A DNA stretch of 64,000 nt from NCBI GenBank assembly GCA_963749675.1, contig CAVVNT010000003.1, positions 180,784 to 244,783 of the forward strand. The letters run 5' to 3'. Positions 1 through 7,940 of this stretch are shown here, in pieces. The stretch's first letter is position 1. Every line of letters starts with the position of its first letter. The stretch comes from Roseitranquillus sp963749675. GTDB lineage: Bacteria; Pseudomonadota; Alphaproteobacteria; Rhodobacterales; Rhodobacteraceae. A model generated the notes under the pieces. That model was not told the DNA's origin, made no database searches, and was given only the letters and a program-made list of their open reading frames with translations. The translations under genes were made by a program, and so were the position numbers.

Positions 1-2
1 CG

Positions 3-302
3 GTGTTCGGCGACAAGGGCTATGTCAGTGGCGAGCGCGAAGAGCTGTTCCGCAAGCAGGGCAAGGTTTGGGGCGTGATGCGCAAGGCACCGAAGGGCGG
101 TCGGCTGCACCCCATCGACGAGCACATCAATCGGCTCATCGCCAGCCTGCGGGCCAGGGTCGAGCATCCGTTTCGGGTGCTGAAATGCCAGTTTGGTTAT
201 CGTAAGACCCGCTACCGCGGCCTGGCGAAGAACGAGGCCCAGCTGTTCGCGCTATTCGGGCTCGGGAACCTGTTTCTGGTCCGAACGCGGCTGATGGCCT
301 GA
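3..302 (+). CDS. IS5-family transposase, C-terminal part (runs off left edge)
   Basis: The reading frame is open from the window edge and ends at 302. The protein end has the layout of IS5-type DDE transposases: a GDKGY-type segment near the start, then a HPIDEHINR/RVEHPFRVLK segment carrying the catalytic glutamate region, then a basic tail. The catalytic aspartates must lie to the left of the window. It sits beside a recombinase relic and faces the 3' end of tRNA-Thr, so it belongs to the mobile debris left of the core block. The family call rests on the visible C-terminal 99 residues only. Confidence 0.8.
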   Translation: MFGDKGYVSGEREELFRKQGKVWGVMRKAPKGGRLHPIDEHINRLIASLRARVEHPFRVLKCQFGYRKTRYRGLAKNEAQLFALFGLGNLFLVRTRLMA

Positions 303-419
303 GGCGGAGTCCGCCTCCAGCCATCGAAATCACCTGAAATGTGCCGAGGCATCGCGAAGACGAGGCCATCATCCATTCGCTGACGCCACTGCAGCCAACG
401 ACAATCGATAGATCAGACG

Positions 420-731
420 TTCCTTGATGCGACCAGCCCGGCGGTCATCGGCGCCTACGAGGAGCGGAACGCAAGGCTGGACCGCCAGAAGCTGCCGCTT
501 CAAGAGAAGGTCGCGAAAGCCGTGCCGCCCCGGAGCGTCTCAGCGAGGCGATTGAACCCTCTCTTTCCTCCCAGGCCGTTGATAAGTATACAGAAATGGG
601 AACGTCATGATCCGGCACATCGTGCTCAGGCAGGCATTTCCCGAGCGCCTCACGTACTGCCGCAAAACCGGTATGGAACTCCCGAAATATCCTTCCCTCA
701 GATACTTGCGGGGATTTGCGGATGCCGCTGG
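420..731 (+). pseudogene. Serine recombinase C-terminal relic
   Basis: Two pieces in different frames resemble the end of large serine recombinases (resolvase/invertase type). The first, from about 420, reads AVIGAYEERNARLDRQKLPL, like the coiled-coil linker. The second, from about 607, reads RHIVLRQAFPERLTYCRKTG, like the conserved final segment (LxLAFxxRLxYxRxxGF). A frame change and stop codons separate them, so the gene is dead. The relic stops a few bases before the encoded CCA of tRNA-Thr, which fits an old integration event at that tRNA. I see no gene in 303-419. Confidence 0.6.
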
Positions 732-736
732 CAATA

Positions 737-811
737 TGGTGCCGCAGGGGAGGATTGAACTCCCGACCTCACCCTTACCAAGGGTGCGCTCTACCACTGA
801 GCTACTGCGGC
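737..811 (-). tRNA. tRNA-Thr (anticodon GGU)
   Basis: On the minus strand the sequence folds as a full cloverleaf. The 7-bp acceptor GCCGCAG pairs with CTGCGGC. The D arm is GCTC/GAGC. The anticodon stem CACCC/GGGTG encloses TTGGTAA with anticodon GGT. The T arm carries GTTCAATC, followed by discriminator A and an encoded CCA. The 3' end points left, towards the recombinase relic and IS5 fragment. Confidence 0.97.
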
Positions 812-911
812 GGAACCGGGCGTTCCGATAGCCGTATTCGGGGGCTGGCGCAACTGCAAAGGGGCTGCCGGCCCGCTGGACGCCTCCGCGGCGCTGCGGT
901 ATTGCCGGCGG

Positions 912-1043
912 ATGAACGACAAGACGCCGAGGGCGCCAAGGACGCGTGACGAGGAGCGGCAGGACCGGCTCAAGCAGGCGCTCAAGGCGAATCTCGCACG
1001 CCGCAAGTTGCAGGCGAAGGCTCGGACGAGGAAAGAGGAGTGA
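912..1043 (+). CDS. Small basic/acidic protein translationally coupled to murA
   Basis: A 43-codon frame starts with ATG at 912 and ends in TGA at 1041-1043. The protein is highly charged and helix-prone, with an RQDRLKQALKANLARRKLQ core and a basic C-terminus; no cysteine or membrane segment is present. Its stop overlaps the murA start as TGATG, and the murA Shine-Dalgarno-like GAGGAG lies inside its last codons. Comparable tiny proteins are common directly ahead of murA in Rhodobacteraceae, which supports it as a real gene; its function is unknown. Confidence 0.65.
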   Translation: MNDKTPRAPRTRDEERQDRLKQALKANLARRKLQAKARTRKEE

Positions 1044-2305
1044 TGGACAGCATCGTGGTCACCGGCGGGCGCGAGCTCTCGGGAGAGATTCCGATTGCCG
1101 GCGCGAAGAACGCTTGCCTCGCGCTCATGCCCGCCACCCTTCTGACCGATGCGCCCCTGACCCTGACGAACGCGCCTCGGCTCTCCGACATCCGAACGAT
1201 GACTGACCTTCTCGGATCTCTCGGTGTCGAGGCGACATCCCTGCAGGATGGAAAGGTGCTTGCGCTGTCCTCGCACGCGTTGACCGGGCACCGCGCAGAC
1301 TACGACATCGTGCGCAAGATGCGCGCATCGATTCTCGTGCTCGGGCCGCTGCTCGCCCGCGACGGTCATGCTGTCGTCTCGCTGCCGGGCGGCTGCGCGA
1401 TCGGGGCGCGGCCGGTAGACCTGCATCTGCGTGCTCTGGAGGCGATGGGCGCCGAGCTCGACCTGCGCGACGGCTATGTGCATGCGACGGCGCCCGGCGG
1501 CCTCAAGGGCGGCACGATCGTTTTCCCCTTCGTCTCGGTCGGCGCGACGGAGAACGCGCTGATGGCGGCCACCCTCGCACACGGCACGACCGTCCTGCAG
1601 AACGCCGCGCGAGAGCCCGAAATCGTCGACCTGGCTTGCTGCCTCCGACGGATGGGCGCCATGATCGACGGTGAGGGCACCTCGACGATCACGATCGAAG
1701 GCGTCGACCGGCTCGACGGCGCGACCCACTCGGTCGTGCCCGACCGGATCGAACTCGGGACGTACATGCTGGCCCCTGCGGTGGCCGGCGGCGAGGTCGA
1801 CCTCCTCGGCGGGAGGCGCGATCTGGTGGCCGCCTTCGCCGACAAGATGGAACAGGCGGGATTTGGCATCGAGGAGACCGGGCGCGGCCTGAAGGTCAGG
1901 GCCAGCGGCCGGGCGCGCGCCGTAGATGTCGAAACCAAGCCCTTTCCGGGGTTTCCGACCGACCTGCAGGCGCAGATGATGGCGCTGATGTGCACGGCGG
2001 ATGGTGTCAGCCGACTGGAGGAGCGGATCTTCGAGAACCGCTTCATGCACGCGCCCGAACTGGTGCGCATGGGCGCCCGGATCGAAGTGCATGGCGGCAC
2101 GGCGACCGTGACGGGTGTCGAACGGCTGCGCGGCGCGCCGGTCATGGCGACCGACCTGCGGGCCAGCGTCAGCCTGATCCTCGCCGGGCTGGGAGCCGAG
2201 GGGGAGACGGTCGTGAACCGCGTCTATCACCTCGACCGCGGGTACGAACGGGTCGAGGAGAAGCTGGGCAACGTCGGCGCACTGATCGAGCGGGTGGCGG
2301 CATGA
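1043..2305 (+). CDS. murA: UDP-N-acetylglucosamine 1-carboxyvinyltransferase
   Basis: MurA transfers enolpyruvate from PEP to UDP-GlcNAc, the first committed step of peptidoglycan synthesis in the cytoplasm. The 420-residue length is normal for the family. With the ATG at 1043 the substrate-binding Lys22-Asn23 pair (GAKNACL) sits exactly as in E. coli. The catalytic cysteine is at about 118 in PGGCAIGARPVDLHL, so the enzyme keeps the fosfomycin-sensitive Cys type. ATG 1043 is preferred over the upstream GTG at 1040 because it forms a TGATG junction with the small upstream gene and fits family N-termini. The next gene overlaps its stop as ATGA. Confidence 0.97.
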   Translation: MDSIVVTGGRELSGEIPIAGAKNACLALMPATLLTDAPLTLTNAPRLSDIRTMTDLLGSLGVEATSLQDGKVLALSSHALTGHRADYDIVRKMRASILVLGPLLARDGHAVVSLPGGCAIGARPVDLHLRALEAMGAELDLRDGYVHATAPGGLKGGTIVFPFVSVGATENALMAATLAHGTTVLQNAAREPEIVDLACCLRRMGAMIDGEGTSTITIEGVDRLDGATHSVVPDRIELGTYMLAPAVAGGEVDLLGGRRDLVAAFADKMEQAGFGIEETGRGLKVRASGRARAVDVETKPFPGFPTDLQAQMMALMCTADGVSRLEERIFENRFMHAPELVRMGARIEVHGGTATVTGVERLRGAPVMATDLRASVSLILAGLGAEGETVVNRVYHLDRGYERVEEKLGNVGALIERVAA

Positions 2306-2778
2306 GCAAGGATGCACGGTTCGAGGAAGGCGGCGAACGTCCGCTGCGCCTGAAGGCGCTCGACCCCGAGGATCTGGCGGTGATCTCGGCACTCGTGCAG
2401 GATGCCGTCTTCCTGCGCAGCGACTCCCGCTGGCTCAGAGGCGAGCGGCGCTTCGCTATCCTCCTCAATCGATTCCGGTGGGAGGATCTGCCGCTTGCAG
2501 AACGAACCGGCCGCCACTTCGAGCGGGTGCGTTCGGTCCTGTCGATCGAGGATGTCACCCGGGTCCGGGGATCGGGCCTGGAGGACCTCGACAAGGAAAC
2601 CGTTCTGTCGATCCTTTCGATGCAGTGGGAAGCCGGCGAGGACGCCGCCGGCGCCGTCGAGCTCACGCTGGCCGGAGACGGTGTGATACGGGTCGAGGTC
2701 GAGGCGCTGGAAGTGGTCATGCGGGACGTGACCCGTCCCTACCGCGCCCCGTCGGGCAAGGCGCCGCGCCACGAATGA
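2302..2778 (+). CDS. DUF2948 family protein
   Basis: A 158-residue soluble protein starting MSKDARFEEG, with the DUF2948 features: an early LKALDPEDLAVISALVQDAV segment, then RRFAILLNRFRWE, then a C-terminal IRVEVEALEVVMRDVTRPY strand-helix segment. The function of the family is unknown. The start codon overlaps the murA stop (ATGA), and its own stop overlaps the start of the broken acetyltransferase behind it, so it is part of a coupled operon. In this bacterial family the gene usually lies between murA and hisD. Confidence 0.9.
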   Translation: MSKDARFEEGGERPLRLKALDPEDLAVISALVQDAVFLRSDSRWLRGERRFAILLNRFRWEDLPLAERTGRHFERVRSVLSIEDVTRVRGSGLEDLDKETVLSILSMQWEAGEDAAGAVELTLAGDGVIRVEVEALEVVMRDVTRPYRAPSGKAPRHE

Positions 2779-3154
2779 TCGTGCGGCGCCTGACGCCGGA
2801 GGACGCGCCAATTTGGCGCAACGTCCGGCTTCGGATTCTGACCGAGGAGCCGGCGAGCTATGGTGCCAGCCTCGCCGACTGGGCCGACCGACCGCCGGAC
2901 GACTGGCGGGAAGCTTAGCGGCACGCCGTCTACGTCTCCAGAGTCGAGGGCACGCGGTGGGCGCGTTGGACGAGATCGTCGCGCTTGCTCGGGAGAGCGG
3001 GATTCTGCAGATTAAGCTCCATGCGCGCAACGACCGCGCACGGCGGTTCTACGAGCGTCACGGCTTCAAACGCTTCGGACTGCTCCCGCGGGCAGTGTGC
3101 TTCGACGGCGCCTACAGCGACGATCTGCAGATGGTGCGGATGCTCGACGCTTGA
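2775..3154 (+). pseudogene. GNAT acetyltransferase, internally deleted
   Basis: The N-terminal piece (MIVRRLTPEDAPIWRNVRLR, from 2775) is a standard GNAT opening and runs into a stop at 2916-2918. The C-terminal piece reappears in another frame to 3154, with RNDRARRFYERHGFKRFG and a YSDDLQMVRML ending, the typical last part of the fold. The central acetyl-CoA-binding strand with its Q/RxxGxG/A loop is missing, and only about 110 of an expected 160-170 residues remain. The gene is therefore an internal-deletion pseudogene. Its start overlaps the DUF2948 stop (ATGA), showing it was once part of the operon. Confidence 0.8.
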
Positions 3155-3196
3155 GGACCAGGAACCCGGCGGCTATGTCCGGGTCCGGAGGTACCG

Positions 3197-4498
3197 ATGC
3201 CCGTCTTTCTCACGTCTGCCGATCCCGGATTTGCCGAGGACTTCGCCGCTCTTCTTGCGCGAAGGGCAGAGGAGTCGGAGGAGGTCGACCGCGCCGCGGC
3301 GAAGATCATCGCGGACGTCCGCGCGCGCGGGGACGCCGCGCTGATCGAGATGACCGAGCGCTGGGACAGCGTCACGCTGACGTCCGAGACGATGGCCTAC
3401 GGCGTGGACGAGATCGCCGCCGCCATCGACCGCGTCGACGCGGAAGACCGCAAGGCGCTGGAGCTCGCGGCCGCACGGATCCGTGCCTATCACGAGAAGC
3501 AGGTGCCGCATGACGAGATGTGGACGGACGAGGCGGGAGCCGAGCTTGGCTGGCGCTGGCGCGCGGTCGAATCGGCCGGGCTCTACGCTCCCGGTGGCAC
3601 GGCGGCGTACCCTTCCTCGGTCCTGATGAACGCGATCCCGGCCAAGGTCGCGGGCGTGCCGTGGCTGACGATGTGCGTGCCAACCCAGGCCGGCGAGGTG
3701 AACCCGCTGGTGCTGGCCGCCGCGCATCTCTCAGAAGTCGACATCGTGCTGAAGCTCGGCGGGGCGCAGGCGATCGCGGCGATGGCGTACGGGACCGAGA
3801 CGGTCACGCCAGTCGACGTCATCACCGGCCCCGGCAACACCTGGGTCGCCGCCGCCAAGCGGCAGGTCTATGGGCGCGTCGGCATCGACATGATCGCGGG
3901 GCCGTCCGAGGTGCTCGTCATCGCCGATGCCGAGGCCGACCCGGACTGGATCGCGATCGACCTTCTCAGCCAGGCCGAGCATGACACCGCGGCCCAGGCG
4001 ATCCTGATCACGGATGCACCCCGCCTTGGCGAGGCCGTGGCCGCAGCGGTGGAGAAGCGCCTCGCCACCCTGCCCCGCGCCGACATCGCCGGTGCCAGCT
4101 GGCGGGACAACGGGGCCATCATCACTGTCCGCGACCTGGGGGAGGCGGCAGTGCTGGCCGACCGGATCGCGCCCGAGCACCTGCAGATCGTCACCGAGGA
4201 TCCCGACGGACTTGCGGCCGAGATACGCAATGCCGGCGCCGTCTTCCTCGGCGGCTGGACGCCGGAGGCGATTGGCGACTACGTGGCTGGACCGAACCAC
4301 GTCCTGCCGACGGCGCGGTCCGCGCGCTTTGCCTCGGGGCTGTCGGTCTTCGACTTCCTCAAGCGCACCTCGCTTTCACGAATGACGCCCGCAGCCCTCA
4401 GGGCGATCGGCCCGGCGGCGGAGCGGCTGGCGAAGGCTGAGGGACTGGCCGCGCATGGCCTCAGCGTGCGCGCCCGGCTGGACCGGCTCAACGAGTGA
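3197..4498 (+). CDS. hisD: Histidinol dehydrogenase
   Basis: HisD oxidises L-histidinol to L-histidine in two NAD-dependent steps, using one zinc ion. The 433-residue protein is full length. Visible family motifs include GGTAAYPSSVLMNAIPAKVAG, GPGNTWVAAAKRQVYG, GIDMIAGPSEVLV and the zinc region LLSQAEHD. The catalytic Glu327-His328 pair is in APEHLQ, followed by GPNHVLPT and a C-terminal EGLAAHG zinc histidine. The ATG at 3197 follows a GGAGGT ribosome site. Its stop overlaps the GTG of the UPF0262 gene. Confidence 0.97.
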   Translation: MPVFLTSADPGFAEDFAALLARRAEESEEVDRAAAKIIADVRARGDAALIEMTERWDSVTLTSETMAYGVDEIAAAIDRVDAEDRKALELAAARIRAYHEKQVPHDEMWTDEAGAELGWRWRAVESAGLYAPGGTAAYPSSVLMNAIPAKVAGVPWLTMCVPTQAGEVNPLVLAAAHLSEVDIVLKLGGAQAIAAMAYGTETVTPVDVITGPGNTWVAAAKRQVYGRVGIDMIAGPSEVLVIADAEADPDWIAIDLLSQAEHDTAAQAILITDAPRLGEAVAAAVEKRLATLPRADIAGASWRDNGAIITVRDLGEAAVLADRIAPEHLQIVTEDPDGLAAEIRNAGAVFLGGWTPEAIGDYVAGPNHVLPTARSARFASGLSVFDFLKRTSLSRMTPAALRAIGPAAERLAKAEGLAAHGLSVRARLDRLNE

Positions 4499-4977
4499 CT
4501 CAGCGGCTCTGCCACATCGAGGTCGACGATGCAGGCCTGGCGCCGCCGACGCCGGAGATCGAGCAGGAGCGGCGCGTGGCGATCTTCGACCTGCTGGAGG
4601 ACAACAGCTTCAATCCCGTCGCCCGCGAAGGGCGCGAGATGCCGGCCGGCCCCTACCGGCTGCGGCTCGCGATCCGAGACCGCCGTCTGGTCTTCGACAT
4701 CGAATCCGACGGGACTGGCGACCGGACGGAGTTCCACTTGGCGCTGAGCCCGTTCCGACAGGTCGTGAAGGACTACTTCCAGATTTGCGAGGCCTATTTC
4801 GACGCGGTCAAGCGCCTGCCCCCCGGCCAGATCGAAACGATCGACATGGCACGTCGAGGCATTCACAACGAAGGTGCCCGAGTCCTGCAGGAACGGCTGG
4901 AGGGCAAGGCAGAGTTGGACACCGACACCGCGCGGCGCCTCTTCACCCTGATCTGCGTGCTGCATTTCGGCGCCTGA
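4495..4977 (+). CDS. UPF0262 family protein
   Basis: A 160-residue soluble protein of the UPF0262 family, recognised by APPTPEIEQERRVAIFDLLE near the N-terminus, the FHLALSPFRQVVKDYFQICE middle segment and RRGIHNEGARVLQERLEGK near the end. No function is established for the family. It starts with GTG at 4495, overlapping the hisD stop as GTGA, so translation is coupled to hisD. The order hisD - UPF0262 - phosphatase - infA is characteristic of Rhodobacterales. Confidence 0.92.
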   Translation: MTQRLCHIEVDDAGLAPPTPEIEQERRVAIFDLLEDNSFNPVAREGREMPAGPYRLRLAIRDRRLVFDIESDGTGDRTEFHLALSPFRQVVKDYFQICEAYFDAVKRLPPGQIETIDMARRGIHNEGARVLQERLEGKAELDTDTARRLFTLICVLHFGA

Positions 4978-4979
4978 CG

Positions 4980-5444
4980 GTGGCGAATTTCCCGAGTTCG
5001 GTCCTCTTTTGCTGCGACCACAACGCCGTCCGCTCCCCGATGGCGGAGGGGATGATGAAGAAATTCTACGGGCAACGCGCCTACGTGCAGTCCGCCGGCG
5101 TGAAGTCCGAGCTCGACATCGACGGCTTCACGGTCGCTGTTTGCCGCGAGCTAGGGGTAGAACTCGACCGCCACCGCGTGCGCTCGTTCGAGGAGATGAA
5201 GCAATGGGGTGACGATCTGTCGGCCTTCGACCTCGTGGTGGCGCTGTCGCCCGCCAGCCAGCGGCAGGCACTCGAGATGACGCGGATCTTCGCGCTCGAC
5301 GTCGAGTACTGGCCGATCCTCGACCCGACCGGCTTGGGTGAGACGCGAAAGGACAAGCTCGCAAGCTACCGCCAGGCGCGAGACCAGATCCGCGACCGGA
5401 TGCTCGCACGTTTCGGCCCGCCCACGGAAAGGCCGCGCAACTGA
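4980..5444 (+). CDS. Low-molecular-weight protein tyrosine phosphatase family protein
   Basis: The 154-residue protein has the LMW-PTP/arsenate reductase fold signature CxxxxxR-S near the N-terminus (Cys12 to Arg18-Ser19 in CCDHNAVRSPMAEG). The C-terminal WPILDPTG carries the general-acid aspartate. It probably hydrolyses a phosphotyrosine-like substrate; an arsenate reductase role cannot be excluded. The start is GTG at 4980, two bases after the UPF0262 stop. Its TGA overlaps the CTG that probably starts the next gene. Confidence 0.88.
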   Translation: MANFPSSVLFCCDHNAVRSPMAEGMMKKFYGQRAYVQSAGVKSELDIDGFTVAVCRELGVELDRHRVRSFEEMKQWGDDLSAFDLVVALSPASQRQALEMTRIFALDVEYWPILDPTGLGETRKDKLASYRQARDQIRDRMLARFGPPTERPRN

Positions 5445-6043
5445 ACATCGAGGTCCGCCCACTGTCGCAGGACGAGATCCTAGCCAAGCTTGGCGATCTC
5501 GCGCGACTTCGCATCCGGGTCTTCCGCGAGTGGCCCTACCTCTACGACGGCGATCTGGATTACGAGCGGCGGTATCTCAGTCCCTATTCCGAGAGCGCAG
5601 AAGCTGTCGTCGTGGGCGCCTTCGACGGCACGGATCTCGTCGGCGCCTCGACCGGCACGCCGCTTGCCGACCATGCGGAGGGCGTCGTGCAAGCTCTGGA
5701 GCGTCTTGGAGTTCCGCCGGAAGAGGTCTTCTACCTTGCCGAGAGCGTGCTGCTGCCGGACTACCACGGGCGCGGCATAGGCCACGCGTTCTTCGAGATG
5801 CGCGAGGGGCACGCCCGCCGGCACGGGTACCGCACGGCGGCCTTCGCGTCGGTGATCCGGCCCGACGACCACCCGCGCCGACCGGCCATGCCGCGCGACT
5901 TGGGCCCGTTCTGGCGCAAGCGCGGCTACGTGCCCGTGGAGGGGGCCATCGCGCGGCTTTCGTGGCGCGACATCGGGGAAAGCCGCGAGACCGAAAAGGC
6001 GCTTTCGGTCTGGATGCGCGAGCTTGGCGCGACCGGATCGTGA
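5441..6043 (+). CDS. GNAT family N-acetyltransferase, probable CTG start
   Basis: A complete GNAT protein of about 200 residues: N-terminal NIEVRPLSQDEI, a VVVGAFDGTDLVGAS strand pair, the acetyl-CoA loop region ESVLLPDYHGRGIGHAFF (Q/RxxGxG/A form is RGIGHA), and FWRKRGYVPV near the end. No ATG, GTG or TTG is available in frame before coding similarity begins. The frame opens at CTG 5441, which overlaps the phosphatase stop as CTGA. A later in-frame GTG at 5612 would delete the first 57 residues, including conserved strands. I therefore infer coupled initiation at CTG. The acetyl acceptor is unknown. Confidence 0.8.
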   Translation: MNIEVRPLSQDEILAKLGDLARLRIRVFREWPYLYDGDLDYERRYLSPYSESAEAVVVGAFDGTDLVGASTGTPLADHAEGVVQALERLGVPPEEVFYLAESVLLPDYHGRGIGHAFFEMREGHARRHGYRTAAFASVIRPDDHPRRPAMPRDLGPFWRKRGYVPVEGAIARLSWRDIGESRETEKALSVWMRELGATGS

Positions 6044-6122
6044 TATGTTCTTGAAATCTTGCAGACCTTGGGCGCATCTAAGGGGCCGCCCGCAGGATGG
6101 CGGGTATTTGGGTGGAGTGAGC

Positions 6123-6341
6123 ATGGCCAAGGAAGAGCTTCTGGAATTTCCGGGCGTCGTGAAGGAGCTGCTGCCGAATGCGACGTTCCGGGTCGAGCTC
6201 GAAAACGGCCATGAGATCATCGCGCACACGGCGGGCAAGATGCGGAAGAACCGCATCCGGGTTCTCGCAGGCGACCGCGTTCAGGTCGAGATGACCCCGT
6301 ACGATCTGACCAAGGGCCGGATCAACTATCGCTTCAAGTAG
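6123..6341 (+). CDS. infA: Translation initiation factor IF-1
   Basis: A 72-residue single OB-fold protein with the near-invariant IF-1 pattern: MAKEELLEFPGVVKELLPNA, then RVELENGHEIIAHTAGKMRK, then IRVLAGDRVQVEMTPYDL and GRINYRFK at the end. IF-1 occupies the ribosomal A site during initiation. The 79-base gap before it is the first real spacer since hisD, so a separate promoter is likely there. TTGAAA at 6051 is a possible -35 element, but I cannot define a convincing -10. Confidence 0.98.
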   Translation: MAKEELLEFPGVVKELLPNATFRVELENGHEIIAHTAGKMRKNRIRVLAGDRVQVEMTPYDLTKGRINYRFK

Positions 6342-6345
6342 CGCC

Positions 6346-6915
6346 GTGCGTCTGGTTCTGGGCTCGGCGTCGCCGCGCCGGCTCCAGCTGTTGGCTCAGC
6401 TGGGCATCGTGCCGGACGAGGTGCGTCCCGCCGACATCGACGAGTCGCCTCGCAGGGGCGAGCTGCCGGGCCCCTACTGCGCGCGCATGGCCCGCGAAAA
6501 GGCAGACGCGCTGACCCTCGTCGCGCACGAGATCGCCCTGACCGCGGACACGACCGTTGCGCTGGGGCGGCGGATCCTCGGCAAGGCCCGCGACGAGGAC
6601 GAGGCGCGCTCGTTCCTCGCTCTGCTCTCCGGCAGGCGGCACCGCGTGATAACCGCCATCTCCGTCCGGGCCGGGGAGCGGCACTGGCATCGCGAGGTCG
6701 TCACGCAGGTCGGCATGAAACGCTTGTCCGATGCGGAACTCGACCGCTATCTCGCCACTGACGACTGGCGCGGCAAGGCTGGGGGCTACGGCATCCAAGG
6801 GCCGGCGGGCGCGCTCGTTCCGTGGATCCGCGGCTCCTTCAGCGCCGTCGTCGGCCTGCCGCTGGCCGAAACCGCGGCGCTGCTCTCCGCCGCCGGCTAT
6901 CCGGTCTGGTCATGA
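6346..6915 (+). CDS. maf: Maf-like nucleoside triphosphate pyrophosphatase
   Basis: Maf proteins hydrolyse non-canonical or dTTP/UTP-type nucleotides to the monophosphate. The 189-residue protein has the defining N-terminal GSASPRR phosphate-binding loop. It also has a metal/base aspartate in ALTADTTVAL, the ARSFLALLSGRRHRVITA helix-strand segment and the late GGYGIQGPAGAL motif. The start is GTG at 6346, four bases after infA. Its stop overlaps the next ATG (ATGA). Confidence 0.93.
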   Translation: MRLVLGSASPRRLQLLAQLGIVPDEVRPADIDESPRRGELPGPYCARMAREKADALTLVAHEIALTADTTVALGRRILGKARDEDEARSFLALLSGRRHRVITAISVRAGERHWHREVVTQVGMKRLSDAELDRYLATDDWRGKAGGYGIQGPAGALVPWIRGSFSAVVGLPLAETAALLSAAGYPVWS

Positions 6916-7940
6916 AGGGCCGCGCCATCGTCCTTGGCCGGTACGCGGACCGGGAGGCCGCCGCGCTGCTCGTCGACGGGCTGCTGGACGACCTGATCAT
7001 CGAGGCCCCGGCGGGCCGCGCGCTGGCCGGCTCCGTCTACCGCGCCGTTCCGGACCGGCCGATGAAGGGGATGGGCGGCATGTTTCTCCGCCTGCCGGAA
7101 GGCTCCGCCTTCCTTCGTCAGACCAAGGGCGTCGCGCCGGGCAAGCCGCTCCTCGTTCAGGTGACGGGGTTTGCCGAACCCGGCAAGGCCGTCCCCGTGA
7201 GCACGCGCCTGTCCTTCAAGGGCCGCACAACCATTGTCACACCGGACGCGCCCGGACGGAACGTCTCCCGCAGGATCGAGGATCCGGGAGAGCGCGCCCG
7301 CCTGGCTGCCCTCGCGGAGGCGGCGGAGCTGCCGGACGGCGTAGGGATCATCGTGCGCTCGGAGGCTGTCGAAATTGCTGGCGGCGCGATCGCGGAAGAA
7401 CTTCGCACCCTTGCCGATCTGGCAGGCCGCATCCTGGCCGAAGCTGCTGGCGAGCCGGAACTGCTCCTCGCCGGACCGGGACCGCACGAGACGGCCCGGC
7501 GCGATTGGGGCGCTGCCGAGACCGCGGACGAAGGTGACGATGCCTTCTCCCGACACGGGGTCGAGGAGGCGATCGCGTCGCTTCTGCAGCCTGGAGTGTC
7601 CCTGCCGGGCGGAGGACGAATGACCATCGAGCCGACGCGGGCGCTGGTTGCCGTCGATGTCGATGCCGGCGGCGACACGTCGCCCGCCGCGTCGCTAAAG
7701 GCGGACATCGCCGCTGCCCGCGCGCTGCCTCGCGAGTTGCGCTGCCGTGGGCTCGGCGGCCAGATCACGGTCGACTTCGCACCGATCCCGCGGCGCGATC
7801 GTCAGCGTGTCGAGCAGGCTCTGACGGCAGCCTTCCGCCGCGATCCGGTCGAAACGACGGTTGCGGGCTGGACCCCGCTTTCCCACATGGAGCTGCGTCG
7901 CCACCGGAGCCGGCTTGCTCTGACGGAGTGCCTGAGATGA
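6912..7940 (+). CDS. RNase E/G-like protein, short form
   Basis: The 342-residue protein has the S1-like N-terminus followed by an RNase E/G-type catalytic region. The two metal-binding aspartates are recognisable in TRALVAVDVDAGG and GGQITVDFAPI. It is shorter than RNase G (about 490 residues) and ends right after the MELRRHRSR segment. The CPxC zinc-link motif and C-terminal dimerisation domain are therefore absent. Such short RNase E/G homologues next to maf and yacG are usual in Rhodobacterales; an RNA-cleaving role is inferred. Start and stop overlap the neighbouring genes. Confidence 0.85.
   Translation: MKGRAIVLGRYADREAAALLVDGLLDDLIIEAPAGRALAGSVYRAVPDRPMKGMGGMFLRLPEGSAFLRQTKGVAPGKPLLVQVTGFAEPGKAVPVSTRLSFKGRTTIVTPDAPGRNVSRRIEDPGERARLAALAEAAELPDGVGIIVRSEAVEIAGGAIAEELRTLADLAGRILAEAAGEPELLLAGPGPHETARRDWGAAETADEGDDAFSRHGVEEAIASLLQPGVSLPGGGRMTIEPTRALVAVDVDAGGDTSPAASLKADIAAARALPRELRCRGLGGQITVDFAPIPRRDRQRVEQALTAAFRRDPVETTVAGWTPLSHMELRRHRSRLALTECLR

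Noticed and set aside
1..740. Active integrative element at tRNA-Thr
   Set aside because: The recombinase is reduced to a frameshifted C-terminal relic, and no cargo boundaries or att duplicates are visible inside the window.
791..2392. 533-codon open frame on the minus strand covering murA
   Set aside because: It is the shadow of murA in high-GC DNA. Its protein is rich in Arg, His and Gln with no family motifs, while murA has its complete catalytic set.
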